A stretch of 64,000 nt of DNA from Rhodoferax lithotrophicus (GTDB lineage: Bacteria; Pseudomonadota; Gammaproteobacteria; Burkholderiales; Burkholderiaceae_C): positions 2,749,989 to 2,813,988 of the forward strand of contig NZ_AP024238.1 of assembly GCF_019973615.1 (NCBI RefSeq), written 5' to 3'. Numbering within the stretch: the first letter of the stretch is position 1; every line of letters begins with the position of its first letter. The position numbers and the translations under genes are program-made. Below are positions 50,631-60,835 of this stretch, one piece after another. The notes under the pieces were generated by a model that did no database searches, was not told the origin of the DNA, and was given only the letters and a program-made list of their open reading frames with translations.

Positions 50631-52603
50631 GCCTCAAAACCCTCCTCACCCTGCTGTTGACCCTGGCTCTGGCCGCTTGCAGCACCCCCGCCGTTCACCC
50701 GAGTTTGCAGGCTACCGCAAGCGGTGCACCAACGCTGCCAGCGCTGATGCCCGTGCGCCAATACGTGGCTGATTGGGACGGCAACGGGCTTTACCAGATT
50801 TCACCTGACGGCAAGCAATTGATGTGGATGGCGCGCAAGGGCCTGGGTCCTGGCCTGTTTGTCAAAAACCTGCAGACCGGACAGGTACAAAGCCTGAGCA
50901 CACGGGCCTACCCGCTGTGGGCGCAAGACAGCCGCCATATTCTGTTGATGGCCGACCACGCGGGGGACGAAAACACCCACATCTTCCAACTCGACAGCGT
51001 TGACCTGAGCGCACCGGCCAAAGACCTGACCCCGTTTCCCGGCTCCACCTCGGGCCTGCAAACCCGTATCAAAGACAGCGCCGACTTGCTGATCACCAAC
51101 AACCGGCGCGACCCCAAGGTGTTTGACCTGTACCACTACACCCACGCCACCGGCAAACTCAAGCTGCTGGCGCAAAACCCGGGTGATGTGGCCATCTGGC
51201 TGACCAATGCGCAAGGCCAACTGCTCGGGCGGGTGCGCAAACAAGAGGCCTTGTGGGTTTATGAAAAATACACCCCCGCCGCCGGCCCAAACTGGCAAGC
51301 CCTGTTCAGCCTGAGCTACTTTGACACCGTGCACCCGCTTGAGGTGGGGACGGACAACACGTTCGTCTGGGCCTTGTCCAACCGGGGCCGCGACAAGCTG
51401 GCGCTGGTCAAAATTGACCTCAGCAGCGGACAAGAAGACGTGGTGTACGCCGACCCCCGTGTGGACATCAGCCAGGCCACCATCAGCCACGCAACCGGTC
51501 AACCGCTGTTGCTGACGCTGGACCCCGATTACCAGGAACGCAAGGCTTTCGACCTGCGCCTGCAAGCGGCTTTGCATCGCCTCCAAACCCAACACCCGGG
51601 CCATCTGCGCCTGCAGCTCACCAGCATCAGCCGGGACGGCCAGCTGATCACCGCCACCGTCACCACCGAACACGCTGGCCAACACATTTTGCTGAACCTC
51701 GGCACTGGCGACATCACCGTGCTGGGTGAATCCTCACGCAGCCGCATGCAAGCCCTCAGCCCGCTGCCGCAGCAAACGCCCTTGGCCTTTCAGAGCCGCG
51801 ACGGCCTGCCCCTGCACGCCTACCTGACACTGCCCGCCGATGTACCCAGCAAGCACCTGCCCACCGTGCTGTATGTGCACGGCGGCCCCTGGGCGCGGGA
51901 CATGTGGAACGATGGCGACCCCATGCCCGCCTTTCTGGCCAACCGGGGCTACGCCGTGCTGCAGGTGAACTACCGTGGCTCCAGCGGCTACGGCCGTGCC
52001 TTTCAGGAAGCCGCCCAGGGCCAGTTTGCCGCCAAGATGCACGATGACCTGCTGGACGGCCTGGATGAGCTGATCCGCCAAGGCACCACCGACCCGGCCA
52101 AGGTGGCCATCATGGGCGCGAGTTACGGCGGTTATGCCAGCCTGGTCGGCATGACATTCACCCCCGAGCGCTTTGCCTGCGGCATCAGCCTGGTGGGCAT
52201 GTCTGACCTGGCCAGTCTGATTGAGAACGCACCACCGTACTGGGCGCTGACCAAACCCTGGTGGATCCGCTACGTGGGCGACCCGGCCAAGCCCCAAGAC
52301 CGCGCCAGCATGGACAGCCAATCTCCCCTGTACCGCGCCAAAGATGTGCGCCAGCCGCTATTGATTTTGCATGGCGCGAATGACCCGCGCGTCAAACTTG
52401 ACCAGTCCACCCGCATGGTGCAGGCGCTGCGCGATGCGGGCAAAGAGGTCGACTTTGTGCTGTTCAAAGGGGCCGGCCACGGCAACCAGAAGTGGAGTGA
52501 CAACCTGCGCTACTACCGCAAAACCGAAGACTTTCTGGGCCGCTGCCTGGGCGGTCGCAGCAGCGGATTCGATTGGTTTGAGCTGGGCAGCTGGGCGTTT
52601 TGA
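50627..52603 (+). CDS. S9-family prolyl-oligopeptidase-like lipoprotein
   Basis: 658 residues. A lipoprotein signal peptide ends in the lipobox LAAC (Cys about residue 20). Residues about 45-385 form a WD40-like propeller with repeated SPDGKQL-type strands. The C-terminal alpha/beta-hydrolase domain has the nucleophile elbow GASYGGYAS, the Asp in HGANDPRVKL and the His in KGAGHGNQ, so the triad is intact. It belongs to the dipeptidyl/acylaminoacyl peptidase group and should cleave short peptides in the periplasm. It overlaps the Xre gene by 4 bp, though the two functions look unrelated. Confidence 0.88.
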   Translation: MSLKTLLTLLLTLALAACSTPAVHPSLQATASGAPTLPALMPVRQYVADWDGNGLYQISPDGKQLMWMARKGLGPGLFVKNLQTGQVQSLSTRAYPLWAQDSRHILLMADHAGDENTHIFQLDSVDLSAPAKDLTPFPGSTSGLQTRIKDSADLLITNNRRDPKVFDLYHYTHATGKLKLLAQNPGDVAIWLTNAQGQLLGRVRKQEALWVYEKYTPAAGPNWQALFSLSYFDTVHPLEVGTDNTFVWALSNRGRDKLALVKIDLSSGQEDVVYADPRVDISQATISHATGQPLLLTLDPDYQERKAFDLRLQAALHRLQTQHPGHLRLQLTSISRDGQLITATVTTEHAGQHILLNLGTGDITVLGESSRSRMQALSPLPQQTPLAFQSRDGLPLHAYLTLPADVPSKHLPTVLYVHGGPWARDMWNDGDPMPAFLANRGYAVLQVNYRGSSGYGRAFQEAAQGQFAAKMHDDLLDGLDELIRQGTTDPAKVAIMGASYGGYASLVGMTFTPERFACGISLVGMSDLASLIENAPPYWALTKPWWIRYVGDPAKPQDRASMDSQSPLYRAKDVRQPLLILHGANDPRVKLDQSTRMVQALRDAGKEVDFVLFKGAGHGNQKWSDNLRYYRKTEDFLGRCLGGRSSGFDWFELGSWAF

Positions 52604-52682
52604 GAGGACTGATGGCGGCGAGCTTGAGACGGGTGTAAGCTAAACCGGTCACTGAAACCGCTTTTTCAGAAATGGAAATCTC

Positions 52683-53306
52683 ATGATCGACCTTGTTTCC
52701 TATGCCACATTTATCGCCGCATGCACTGCGCTCATTCTTGTGCCGGGCCCTGCACAAGCCCTGGTATTGGCCAATACCTTGGTAGGCGGGCGCAGTGCCG
52801 GTGCACTGACTGCGATTGGACTCAACATCGGCACGCTATTCCATGCCATGGCTGCGGCACTGGGTTTGTCGGCCATGCTGGCCAGTTCTGCGCTGGCATT
52901 TGCCGTGGTGAAGTACATCGGAGCCGCCTACCTGGTGTACCTGGGAATTCAGGCATTACGCGCCAAGCCGCAGCCTACCCCGGCTGCAGGCACCGCGCAC
53001 TTGTCGCCATCACCACTCACTCAAGCCATGCTGTCGGGCATTTTGAACCCCAAAGTGGCCCTCTTCTTCCTGGCTTTCCTGCCCCAGTTTGTAGACCCAG
53101 GCCGTGGCTCGGTGATGAGCCAATTCCTCCTTCTAGGGGCCACCATGGCCGTGCTCGACACACTCTATGAACTGGCACTCGTCGCCACGTTTCTCCGCAT
53201 GCGCAAGCGCCTGTTGAGCAACAGCCGTTTTTTGGCCTGTCAGTCCAAATTGTCAGGCGGCATCCTGATCGCACTCGGATTGCGCCTGGCCATCCAGGAA
53301 CGCTAA
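52683..53306 (+). CDS. LysE/RhtB-family amino-acid exporter
   Basis: 207 residues, six membrane helices. It has the family start motif AALILVPGPAQALVLANTLVGG (shown here in part: LVPGPAQALVLANTL) and the LNPKVALFFLAFLPQF motif near residue 120. It exports small or neutral amino acids such as threonine or homoserine-lactone-like compounds; the exact substrate is unknown. It stands alone, 79 bp after the S9 peptidase gene, with weak ribosome-binding signal AAATGGAAATCTC. It is a paralogue of the exporter at 24948-25568. Confidence 0.87.
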   Translation: MIDLVSYATFIAACTALILVPGPAQALVLANTLVGGRSAGALTAIGLNIGTLFHAMAAALGLSAMLASSALAFAVVKYIGAAYLVYLGIQALRAKPQPTPAAGTAHLSPSPLTQAMLSGILNPKVALFFLAFLPQFVDPGRGSVMSQFLLLGATMAVLDTLYELALVATFLRMRKRLLSNSRFLACQSKLSGGILIALGLRLAIQER

Positions 53307-53361
53307 TCGCGCTCAAACTGCACCGGTTGATGCACCGGGTTCAGGAAATCTATTTTTCATG

Positions 53362-53416
53362 TATCAAAATAAGCCTCTAGCCATTGTTTTACCTGCGTAA
53401 GCAGCTATCAATAAAC
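53362..53416 (-). repeat. Dispersed two-hairpin intergenic repeat, reverse copy
   Basis: On the + strand: AAGCCTCTAGCCATTGTTTT, then GCGTAAGCAGCTATC. It lies between the convergent lysE-type and parC genes. A GCCCTGC/GCAGGGC inverted repeat follows at 53438-53471. Confidence 0.75.
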
Positions 53417-53532
53417 CAGCAATTACCCACCACAAACGCCCTGCCCCAGCGTTGTGGCAGGTATGCAGGGCGGTGATTCAAGCCATTTCCAGAGCCGCAT
53501 GCAGCCCGCCTTTCAAGGCTGCCTGAGCAGGT

Positions 53533-55911
53533 TTATTCGACCCGGCGGATGGTGACGGGTTTGAAGCCCAGGTCGGCCAGCTTGCCCTTGCGCGCCCGGG
53601 CGCTGCGGGCGTTGTTGAGGCTGCGGATTTCCAGGGTTTCGTCGCGCTCTTTGCCACCGCGACCGATGCCGTCAATACGCACGCTGCGGGTGTAGGCGGC
53701 GGCTCCGGCCAGGCTGTCTTTGTCTTCCAGATCGAGCAACATCAGGCCACGGCCACCGTTGGCCATGGTTTTGAGTTCGCTGATTTCGAAAGTCAGAATC
53801 CGCCCGCCGGTGGAGGCGCAGGCCACATGGGTGGCAGCAGGCACGCCGGTGGCGGCATTGACCACCAGCGAGGGTTGGCACAGGGTTTCGCCTTCGTTGA
53901 TGGTGACAAAGGCCTTGCCGGCTTTTTGCCGCGAGATCATGTTGGCCACGGTGGCGGTGAAACCATAACCGGCCGAGCTCGACAGCAGCAGCGTGGCTTC
54001 CACCGGGCCGGCAAAGTAGGACAGCAGTTGGGTGCCGGCTTCCAGCTCGATCAGGCTGGTGATGGGCTGGCCGTCACCACGGCCGCCGGGCAGCAGCGAG
54101 ACCGCCACCGAGTAGACCCGGCCATTGGAGCCAAAGGCCAGCAAGGTGTCGACGGTGCGACATTCGTAGGTGGCAAACAGCGCATCACCAGCCTTGAAGG
54201 CGTATTGCGGGGCCTCTGCCGCGCCTTGGCGGTCACGGCTGGCCCAGCCTTTTTGCGTGCGCACCCAGCCTTTTTGGCTGACCACCACAGTCACCGGTTC
54301 GTCCACCACCTTGATTTCTAGCACGGCTTTTTTCTCGGCCTGGATCAGGGTACGGCGCGCGTCCTGGAAGGTTTTGGCATCACCCTCGATCTCTTTGATC
54401 ATCAGGCGGCGCAGGCTGCTGGGGTTGGCCAAGATGTCTTCCAGCTTGTGCTGTTCTTCACGCAGACCGGCCAACTCTTGTTCAATCTTGATGGCTTCCA
54501 GCCGGGCCAATTGGCGCAGGCGGATTTCCAGAATGTCTTCAGCCTGCCGCTCGGAGAGGTGGAAACGGGCAATCAGCGCGGCTTTGGGCTCGTCGCTTTG
54601 GCGGATGATGGCAATCACCTCGTCAATGTTGAGCAGCACCAGCGCCCTGCCCTCCAGGATGTGGATGCGATCGAGCACCTTGCCCAGACGGTGCCGGGTG
54701 CGCCGCTCGATGGTGCTTTGCCGGAAGGCAATCCACTCGGTGAACATCTGGCGCAGGGATTTTTGCGTGGGCCGACCATCAAGCCCGATCATGGTCAGGT
54801 TGATCGGGCTGGAGGTTTCCAGACTGGTGTGGGCCAGCAGGGTGTTGATCAGCTCTTGCTGGCCAATTTTGCTGGTTTTGGGTTCACACACCAGGCGCAC
54901 GGCAGCGTCTTTGCTGGACTCGTCGCGCACGCCGTCCAGCACCGACAGCACGGTGGCCTTGAGCTGGTTTTGCTCCAGCGACAGGGCTTTTTTGCCGGCC
55001 TTGATTTTCGGGTTGGTGAGTTCCTCGATTTCTTCCAGCACGCGCTGGGTGCTGACACCGGGGGGCAGCTCGGTCACCACCAGTTGCCATTGGCCACGGG
55101 CGAGTTCTTCAATCTTCCAGCGAGCGCGGCATTTGAGCGAGCCACGGCCCGTGCGGTAAGCGTCGGCAATGTCGGTGGCGCTGCTGATGATTTGGCCACC
55201 GCCGGGGAAGTCCGGGCCGGGTACCAGGGCGTACAGCTCGTCATCGGTCAACTGAGGGGATTTGATCAGAGCGATGCAGGCATCGGCCACTTCGCGCAGG
55301 TTGTGGCTGGGGATTTCGGTGGCCAGGCCGACGGCAATGCCGCTGGCCCCGTTGAGCAGGGCAAACGGCAGGCGGGCGGGCAACTGGCTGGGCTCTTCAG
55401 TGCTGCCGTCGTAATTGGGCACAAAGTCAACCGTGCCTTCGTCAATTTCATCCAGCAGCAGGCTGGTGATTTTGGCCAAGCGGGCTTCGGTGTAGCGCAT
55501 GGCGGCAGCGCCATCGCCGTCGCGCGAGCCAAAGTTGCCCTGGCCGTCCACCAGCGGGTAACGCAGCGAGAAGTCTTGCGCCATGCGCACCGCAGCGTCA
55601 TACACAGAGGAGTCGCCGTGCGGGTGAAAACGGCCCAGCACATCACCGACTACCCGGGCACATTTGACCGGCTTGGCCCCGGTGTTGCCATTGGCCCCGC
55701 CAAAGCCCAGGCCCATGCGGCTCATGGCGTACAAAATGCGCCGCTGCACCGGTTTCTGGCCGTCACACACGTCGGGCAGCGCGCGACCCTTGACCACGCT
55801 CAAAGCGTATTCCAGGTAGGCGCGCTGGGCGTAGCTGGCCAGGTTGAGCTCGTCGTCGGGCTGGTCGCGCTCGGGTGGCGCAGGGAAATCGATCATCGGT
55901 TGGTCAGTCAT
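53533..55911 (-). CDS. parC: DNA topoisomerase IV subunit A
   Basis: 792 residues from the ATG at 55911. The breakage-reunion domain carries the active Tyr140 in [11 protein letters not shown]. The quinolone-relevant stretch [11 protein letters not shown] keeps Ser101 at the E. coli ParC Ser80 position, with Asp105 at the Glu84 position. The C-terminal blades are of ParC type, without a GyrA box. With ParE it decatenates daughter chromosomes. It is the last gene of the operon parE - transglycosylase - parC, 24 bp after the transglycosylase stop. Confidence 0.93.
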   Translation of the reverse strand: MTDQPMIDFPAPPERDQPDDELNLASYAQRAYLEYALSVVKGRALPDVCDGQKPVQRRILYAMSRMGLGFGGANGNTGAKPVKCARVVGDVLGRFHPHGDSSVYDAAVRMAQDFSLRYPLVDGQGNFGSRDGDGAAAMRYTEARLAKITSLLLDEIDEGTVDFVPNYDGSTEEPSQLPARLPFALLNGASGIAVGLATEIPSHNLREVADACIALIKSPQLTDDELYALVPGPDFPGGGQIISSATDIADAYRTGRGSLKCRARWKIEELARGQWQLVVTELPPGVSTQRVLEEIEELTNPKIKAGKKALSLEQNQLKATVLSVLDGVRDESSKDAAVRLVCEPKTSKIGQQELINTLLAHTSLETSSPINLTMIGLDGRPTQKSLRQMFTEWIAFRQSTIERRTRHRLGKVLDRIHILEGRALVLLNIDEVIAIIRQSDEPKAALIARFHLSERQAEDILEIRLRQLARLEAIKIEQELAGLREEQHKLEDILANPSSLRRLMIKEIEGDAKTFQDARRTLIQAEKKAVLEIKVVDEPVTVVVSQKGWVRTQKGWASRDRQGAAEAPQYAFKAGDALFATYECRTVDTLLAFGSNGRVYSVAVSLLPGGRGDGQPITSLIELEAGTQLLSYFAGPVEATLLLSSSAGYGFTATVANMISRQKAGKAFVTINEGETLCQPSLVVNAATGVPAATHVACASTGGRILTFEISELKTMANGGRGLMLLDLEDKDSLAGAAAYTRSVRIDGIGRGGKERDETLEIRSLNNARSARARKGKLADLGFKPVTIRRVE

Positions 55912-55935
55912 GAAGGCACACAAAAAAACTAAAAA

Positions 55936-56775
55936 CTAAAAATTGAAGATATCCACCGGTACCGGCTGCACCGGCATGGGGGGCAGGTTGCCACGGTTGA
56001 CCGCGCCCCCCATGGTGACCCGGATGCGCCCATTGCCGGGCCTGATGTCCGCTTTGCGGCTCGCCAGTTGTGCCGGGGGTTTGAGCGCCAGATAAAGCTG
56101 CATGACGGTTTTGACGTAGCGCTGGGTTTCCTGAAAATTGGGAATGCGTCGGCCCGCCCGCATCACGGCGCCAACGCCAGCGTTGTAGGCAGCCAGCGCC
56201 AATTCCATTTCACCCGGAAAGAGTGCCAGCAAGTAGGCCAGGTAGCGGCTGCCAGCCTGGATGTTGATGTGCGGGTCGGTCAGCTTTTTCTCAATCGATG
56301 TTCTGGCATCCGCCTGAACACCAAAGCGCAAAGCCGTCTCGGGGGTCAGCTGCATCAGGCCAACAGCGCCTTTGGGTGACACCACCAGAGGGTCAAAGCC
56401 CGATTCGGTGGCAATAATGGCCTGGAGCAATTCCAGATCAATGCGCTGTTTTTGCGCGGCCTCACGCAAATGGTGTTTCACCGCCTTCACCTGTGGCGAA
56501 ATTTCAAAATACGTCACCACGCGGGATGTTCCGGCAGGCGCAGTCGCAGGATTCTCTGCCCCGGTGGTCTGTCCCCCTGCGGATTCGCTGCCCGCTGCGT
56601 CGCGGAAAAACACCTCGTAACGCGCATCGATTTGGGTATTGGCAAAGTGGGCCCGCCCTGTTTCATCAATGAACGTCCACACATCGGCAACAGCCATCTG
56701 ATTCAAAAACATGAGCATTACAAGCAGCAAAGACAAGCGCCAAAGGCTTGTTTTATGAAGATTGTTGATGCACAT
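55936..56775 (-). CDS. Lytic transglycosylase (SLT) with DUF4124-like N-terminus, inside the parE-parC operon
   Basis: 279 residues with an N-terminal signal or membrane segment (about 12-30). A DUF4124-like short domain follows (DVWTFIDETGRAHFAN), then a linker, then an SLT domain (about 105-215). The catalytic Glu124 lies in IIATESGFDPLVVSPKGAVG, with GLMQLTPETA and AYNAGVGAV downstream. The enzyme cleaves peptidoglycan glycan chains, giving anhydromuramoyl ends. It lies 17 bp after parE and 24 bp before parC. Cotranscription with topoisomerase IV genes suggests a link between cell-wall turnover and chromosome segregation, but this is inference. Confidence 0.87.
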   Translation of the reverse strand: MCINNLHKTSLWRLSLLLVMLMFLNQMAVADVWTFIDETGRAHFANTQIDARYEVFFRDAAGSESAGGQTTGAENPATAPAGTSRVVTYFEISPQVKAVKHHLREAAQKQRIDLELLQAIIATESGFDPLVVSPKGAVGLMQLTPETALRFGVQADARTSIEKKLTDPHINIQAGSRYLAYLLALFPGEMELALAAYNAGVGAVMRAGRRIPNFQETQRYVKTVMQLYLALKPPAQLASRKADIRPGNGRIRVTMGGAVNRGNLPPMPVQPVPVDIFNF

Positions 56776-56792
56776 GGCCGGATTGACTCACG

Positions 56793-58763
56793 TCACACGT
56801 CCAGATCAACCGAGTCGCCATGCAATTCCATCAGCTCGCGGCGTGCACCGGCCTCACCCTTGCCCATCAGCTTGTTCATCAATTCGGCAGTCTGCAGCAA
56901 GTCCAGCGCACCCAGCTGCACCGGTAACAGACGACGGGTGTCAGGGTTCAGGGTGGTGTCCCACAATTGCTCGGCATTCATTTCGCCCAGGCCTTTGAAG
57001 CGGCTGATGGTCCAGGCCCCTTCGCGCACACCTTCCTTGCGCAGCTTGTCCAGAATGGCGGTCAACTCGCCTTCATCCAGGGCGTAGGACTTGGAGGCCG
57101 GTTTTTTGCCACGCGCCGGGGCATCGACCCGGAACAAGGGTGGGCGGGCGACAAACACGTGGCCGGCATCAATCAATTTGGGAAAGTGTTTGAAAAACAG
57201 GGTCAGCAGCAGCACCTGGATGTGCGAGCCGTCCACGTCCGCGTCGCTCAGAATGCAAATCTTGCCGTAGCGCAGGCCACTCAGGTCAGGCGTGTCGCTT
57301 GGGCCATGCGGGTCAACCCCGATGGCCACGGCAATGTCATGAATTTCGTTGTTGGCAAACAGGCGGTCGCGATCCACCTCCCAGGTGTTCAGCACTTTGC
57401 CGCGCAATGGCAGAATCGCCTGACTTTCCTTGTTGCGGCCCATTTTGGCGCTGCCACCGGCGGAGTCACCTTCGACCAGAAACACTTCGTTCTCAGATAT
57501 GTCACGGCTTTCGCAGTCGGTCAACTTGCCGGGCAGCACGGCCACGCCGGAGCCTTTGCGCTTTTCAACTTTTTGACCGGCTTTTTGACGGCTCTGCGCG
57601 GCTTTGATGGCCATTTCGGCCAGCTTTTTGCCGTATTCCACATTCTGGTTCAGCCACAGCTCCAGGGCCGGGCGAACAAAGCTGGAGACCAGCCGAACGG
57701 CATCACGCGAATTCAAACGTTCCTTGATTTGCCCCTGAAACTGCGGATCGAGCACTTTGGTGGACAAGACAAAGCTGGCCCGTGCAAACACATCGTCAGG
57801 CAGCAGCTTGACTCCTTTGGGCAGCAGAGAATGCAAGTCCACAAAACTTTTCACAGCGGTGAACAAGCCATCGCGCAAACCGGCCTCATGGGTACCCCCA
57901 GCGCTGGTGGGGATCAGGTTGACGTAACTTTCGCGTACCGGTTGCCCCTCGTCGGTAAAAGCCACACACCAAGCCGCGCCTTCGCCTTCGGCAAAGCTGT
58001 CGTTATGGGCATCGGCAAAACCGTCCCCTTCAAACAGGGGTATCACCGGATCAACCGGCAGAGTCTGCGTCAAATAGTCACGCAAGCCGCCTTTGAAGAC
58101 CCAGGTTTGGGTCTCTTTGGTTTTCTCTTGCACCAGGGTCACCGTCACACCAGGCATCAACACGGCTTTGCTGCGCAACAGGTGCTCTAAAAGCGCCATG
58201 GGCCAGGTGAGTGATTCAAAGTATTGACCATCCGGCCAGACCCGCACCGTGGTGCCCGATTTGCGGTCGCCCTCGGCTGCGGGGCGCACCACCAGCGGCT
58301 CAATCACATCGCCACCGGCAAACACCAAGCGTGCCACCTGCCCTTCGCGGTAAGTGGTGGCTTCCAGGCGCAAGGCCAGGGCATTGGTGACGCTTACACC
58401 CACGCCGTGCAGTCCACCCGAGAAGCTGTAGGCACCGCCCTTGCCTTTGTCAAACTTGCCACCGGCATGGAGTTGCGTGAACACCAGTTCGATCACCGGG
58501 GCGTTTTCAGTGGGGTGCATGCCAAACGGGATGCCGCGGCCATCATCCTCGACCGTGATCGAGCCATCGGCGTGAACAATCACCTTGATTTTTTTGCCAT
58601 GCCCGGCCAGGGCTTCGTCTGCCGCGTTGTCCAGCACTTCCTGGATGATGTGGGCCGGGTTGTCGGTACGGGTGTACATGCCCGGGCGTTGCTTGACGGG
58701 CTCCAGTCCTTTCAGGACGCGAATGGAACCTTCGGAGTATTCGGAGTTGGGTTTGGTAGCCAT
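56793..58763 (-). CDS. parE: DNA topoisomerase IV subunit B
   Basis: 656 residues. The GHKL ATPase motifs are present: EVLDNAADEALAG, EDDGRGIPFGMHP and SGGLHGVGVSVTNAL. The toprim motifs are EGDSAGGSAK and LSDADVDGSH, and the C-terminal segment ends in GEAGARRELMELHGD. The size and neighbourhood with parC, rather than recF or dnaN, favour parE over gyrB. It starts the operon; the divergent MFS transporter gene begins 110 bp away. Confidence 0.93.
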   Translation of the reverse strand: MATKPNSEYSEGSIRVLKGLEPVKQRPGMYTRTDNPAHIIQEVLDNAADEALAGHGKKIKVIVHADGSITVEDDGRGIPFGMHPTENAPVIELVFTQLHAGGKFDKGKGGAYSFSGGLHGVGVSVTNALALRLEATTYREGQVARLVFAGGDVIEPLVVRPAAEGDRKSGTTVRVWPDGQYFESLTWPMALLEHLLRSKAVLMPGVTVTLVQEKTKETQTWVFKGGLRDYLTQTLPVDPVIPLFEGDGFADAHNDSFAEGEGAAWCVAFTDEGQPVRESYVNLIPTSAGGTHEAGLRDGLFTAVKSFVDLHSLLPKGVKLLPDDVFARASFVLSTKVLDPQFQGQIKERLNSRDAVRLVSSFVRPALELWLNQNVEYGKKLAEMAIKAAQSRQKAGQKVEKRKGSGVAVLPGKLTDCESRDISENEVFLVEGDSAGGSAKMGRNKESQAILPLRGKVLNTWEVDRDRLFANNEIHDIAVAIGVDPHGPSDTPDLSGLRYGKICILSDADVDGSHIQVLLLTLFFKHFPKLIDAGHVFVARPPLFRVDAPARGKKPASKSYALDEGELTAILDKLRKEGVREGAWTISRFKGLGEMNAEQLWDTTLNPDTRRLLPVQLGALDLLQTAELMNKLMGKGEAGARRELMELHGDSVDLDV

Positions 58764-58873
58764 AGCGGCGCATTGTAATCAGGTAGGCCTCAAACAGCTG
58801 TATTAAAAACCAGTATCCAACTGGAATTAATTGACTTGAACACGGTGATAAGACGATTCGTTATATTCCCTAC

Positions 58874-60094
58874 ATGACACATCGACCTCATTCACTTTCC
58901 ATCCAGCAGGTTTTGATCTGCGGCGCAGCCATTGTGACCCTGTCCATGGGCATTCGACACGGTTTTGGCTTGTGGCTTCAGCCCATCACACAAGCGCAGA
59001 ACTGGAGTCGCGAAACATTCGCGTTCGCCATTGCCATTCAAAATCTGGTGTGGGGGGTTTCCGGTATTTTTGCTGGCATGCTGGCAGATCGTTTTGGTGC
59101 TTTCCGGGTGATTCTGACTGGCTCCATTTTGTACGCCATGGGCTTGATTGGCATGGCCTACGCCACATCTGCACTCGTGTTCTCACTAACCGCTGGCGGC
59201 TTGATTGGCATGGCGCAGGCGGGCACCACTTATGCCATCGTTTACGGCGTGATTGGGCGCAATATCAGCGCCAACAGGCGCTCATGGGCGATGGGCATTG
59301 CTGCTGCGGCGGGTTCATTTGGCCAATTTTTAATGGTGCCTACAGAAGGTTTCTTGATCAACAACATCGGCTGGCAACAGGCTTTGGTGGCATTGGCCGC
59401 GGCGGCCTTGCTGATGATTCCTTTGGCCAGAGGACTGCGTGAACCTCATTTTCGTGACGGTGCCGGACATTTCAGGGATCAATCGATCATGCAGGCACTT
59501 CAGGAGGCCTTCCCATACCGCAGCTTTCAGTTACTGATGGCAGGCTATTTTGTCTGTGGTTTTCAGGTGGTATTTATCGGCGTACACATGCCAAGCTACT
59601 TAAAAGACCAGGGCCTTGCGCCCCAAGTGGCCAGTTATTCACTGGCGCTGATTGGTTTGTTTAATGTATTGGGTACATACGCTTCCGGCCTGCTGGGTCA
59701 AAAGGTCGAAAAGAAATTTATCCTGGCCTTCATTTACCTTGCTCGCGCAGTTGTGATCAGCGTGTTTTTGGTCGTGCCTTTGACCCCCATGAGTGTGTAT
59801 GTGTTTTCTGCCGTGATGGGGTTGTTGTGGTTGTCCACCGTGCCTCCGACCAATGCAGCTGTAGCTCAGATTTTTGGTGTGGCGCATTTATCGATGTTAA
59901 GTGGCTTTGTGTTTTTCAGCCATCAAATCGGTTCATTTCTAGGTGTCTGGCTGGGTGGTTTTTTGTATGACCGCACCGGTAGCTATGATCTGGTTTGGTA
60001 TATCGCCATTGGACTGGGGGTGTTGGCAGCTTTGCTGAATTTGCCCATCAAAGAAGCTGCCTTGGTGCGCACACCTGTTCAACAAGGTGTTTGA
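58874..60094 (+). CDS. MFS transporter (OFA-like)
   Basis: 406 residues with twelve predicted membrane helices and the MFS loop motif GMLADRFGAFRV between helices 2 and 3. The C-terminal half repeats the topology. The sequence resembles the oxalate-formate antiporter (OFA) and monocarboxylate-type branch: GFGLWLQPITQAQNWSRE early and GLMGLLWLSTVPPTNA in the second half. The substrate, probably a small organic acid, is not known. The following 41-codon gene starts 4 bp after its stop, so they are co-transcribed. Confidence 0.87.
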   Translation: MTHRPHSLSIQQVLICGAAIVTLSMGIRHGFGLWLQPITQAQNWSRETFAFAIAIQNLVWGVSGIFAGMLADRFGAFRVILTGSILYAMGLIGMAYATSALVFSLTAGGLIGMAQAGTTYAIVYGVIGRNISANRRSWAMGIAAAAGSFGQFLMVPTEGFLINNIGWQQALVALAAAALLMIPLARGLREPHFRDGAGHFRDQSIMQALQEAFPYRSFQLLMAGYFVCGFQVVFIGVHMPSYLKDQGLAPQVASYSLALIGLFNVLGTYASGLLGQKVEKKFILAFIYLARAVVISVFLVVPLTPMSVYVFSAVMGLLWLSTVPPTNAAVAQIFGVAHLSMLSGFVFFSHQIGSFLGVWLGGFLYDRTGSYDLVWYIAIGLGVLAALLNLPIKEAALVRTPVQQGV

Positions 60095-60097
60095 AAC

Positions 60098-60223
60098 ATG
60101 AAGCATCACCATAAGTCGATGTGGTACTTGGTCTTGGCTTGTACCTTGGCATTGGTATTTGCCATGTACACGCGGCCTGACTTCATGTTGACGCTGGCCA
60201 ATCAGGTGTGGGGGTGTTTTTGA
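60098..60223 (+). CDS. Small membrane protein of 41 residues
   Basis: An ATG at 60098 opens a 41-codon frame, MKHHHKSMWYLVLACTLALV and onward, ending in LTLANQVWGCF. It has one membrane helix (about 8-24) and a short C-terminal tail. The stop TGA overlaps the methyltransferase ATG (TGATG), and it starts 4 bp after the MFS stop. That tight coupling on both sides is what supports it as a real gene. Function unknown. Confidence 0.65.
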   Translation: MKHHHKSMWYLVLACTLALVFAMYTRPDFMLTLANQVWGCF

Positions 60224-60807
60224 TGGATGTGCATCAGCATCATCTTGCGAGCGAACCCTCTGCCTGGGTGAAACGCTGGACACACTTGTTGCCCGGCGGT
60301 GCCAGCGTTCTCGACATCGCTTGCGGCCATGGCCGACATATGAAATGGTTGACCGGGCAAGGCTGCCACTGTGTAGGTATTGATCGCTCAACGCAAGCGA
60401 TTGAGTCGGCTAGCAGGTACGGTACAGCGTTACAGGCCGATATTGAAAACGGACCATGGCCATTCAGTTGCGAAGGCGAGCCACAAACATTTGATGCGGT
60501 CATCGTGACCAACTATCTCTGGCGACCTTTGTTTCCAACCCTGTTGGCAAGCCTGGCGCCTGGCGGTTTGCTGCTGTATGAAACTTTTGCCCATGGTAAT
60601 GAAACTGTTGGCAAACCCTCTCGCCCCGATTTTTTGTTAAAACCAGCAGAGTTGCTGCAATGGTGCCAAAACTTTCAGGTGATTGCTTTTGAAGATGGTT
60701 TTCTGGCTCGCCCCGCACGTTTTGTGCAACGCATTGCGGCCATTAAGCCTATAGCCACGACAGAATCAGGACAGATACCGGAACGCCACCTACTCTCGCT
60801 AGAATAA
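60223..60807 (+). CDS. Class I SAM-dependent methyltransferase
   Basis: 194 residues from the ATG at 60223. The SAM-binding motif I is [15 protein letters not shown] near residue 30; motif post-I is [12 protein letters not shown], and motif IV is the [12 protein letters not shown] region. The fold matches small tellurite-resistance (TehB)-like or ubiquinone-type methyltransferases; the substrate is unknown. It is translationally coupled to the 41-residue gene and 28 bp from dapA. Confidence 0.85.
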   Translation: MDVHQHHLASEPSAWVKRWTHLLPGGASVLDIACGHGRHMKWLTGQGCHCVGIDRSTQAIESASRYGTALQADIENGPWPFSCEGEPQTFDAVIVTNYLWRPLFPTLLASLAPGGLLLYETFAHGNETVGKPSRPDFLLKPAELLQWCQNFQVIAFEDGFLARPARFVQRIAAIKPIATTESGQIPERHLLSLE

Positions 60808-60835
60808 TCAGTTACTTTCTTCACCAGAACTCAAG

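Noticed and set aside
53438..53471. GCCCTGC/GCAGGGC inverted repeat between lysE and parC as a terminator
   Set aside because: No U-run follows on either strand; it could only be a weak bidirectional hairpin.
54448..55932. Long open frame on the plus strand opposite parC
   Set aside because: It lies wholly antisense to parC, which has full family motifs. It is an artefact of high GC third positions.
56967..58190. Long plus-strand open frame opposite parE
   Set aside because: It is antisense to a clearly conserved topoisomerase gene and shows no family features.
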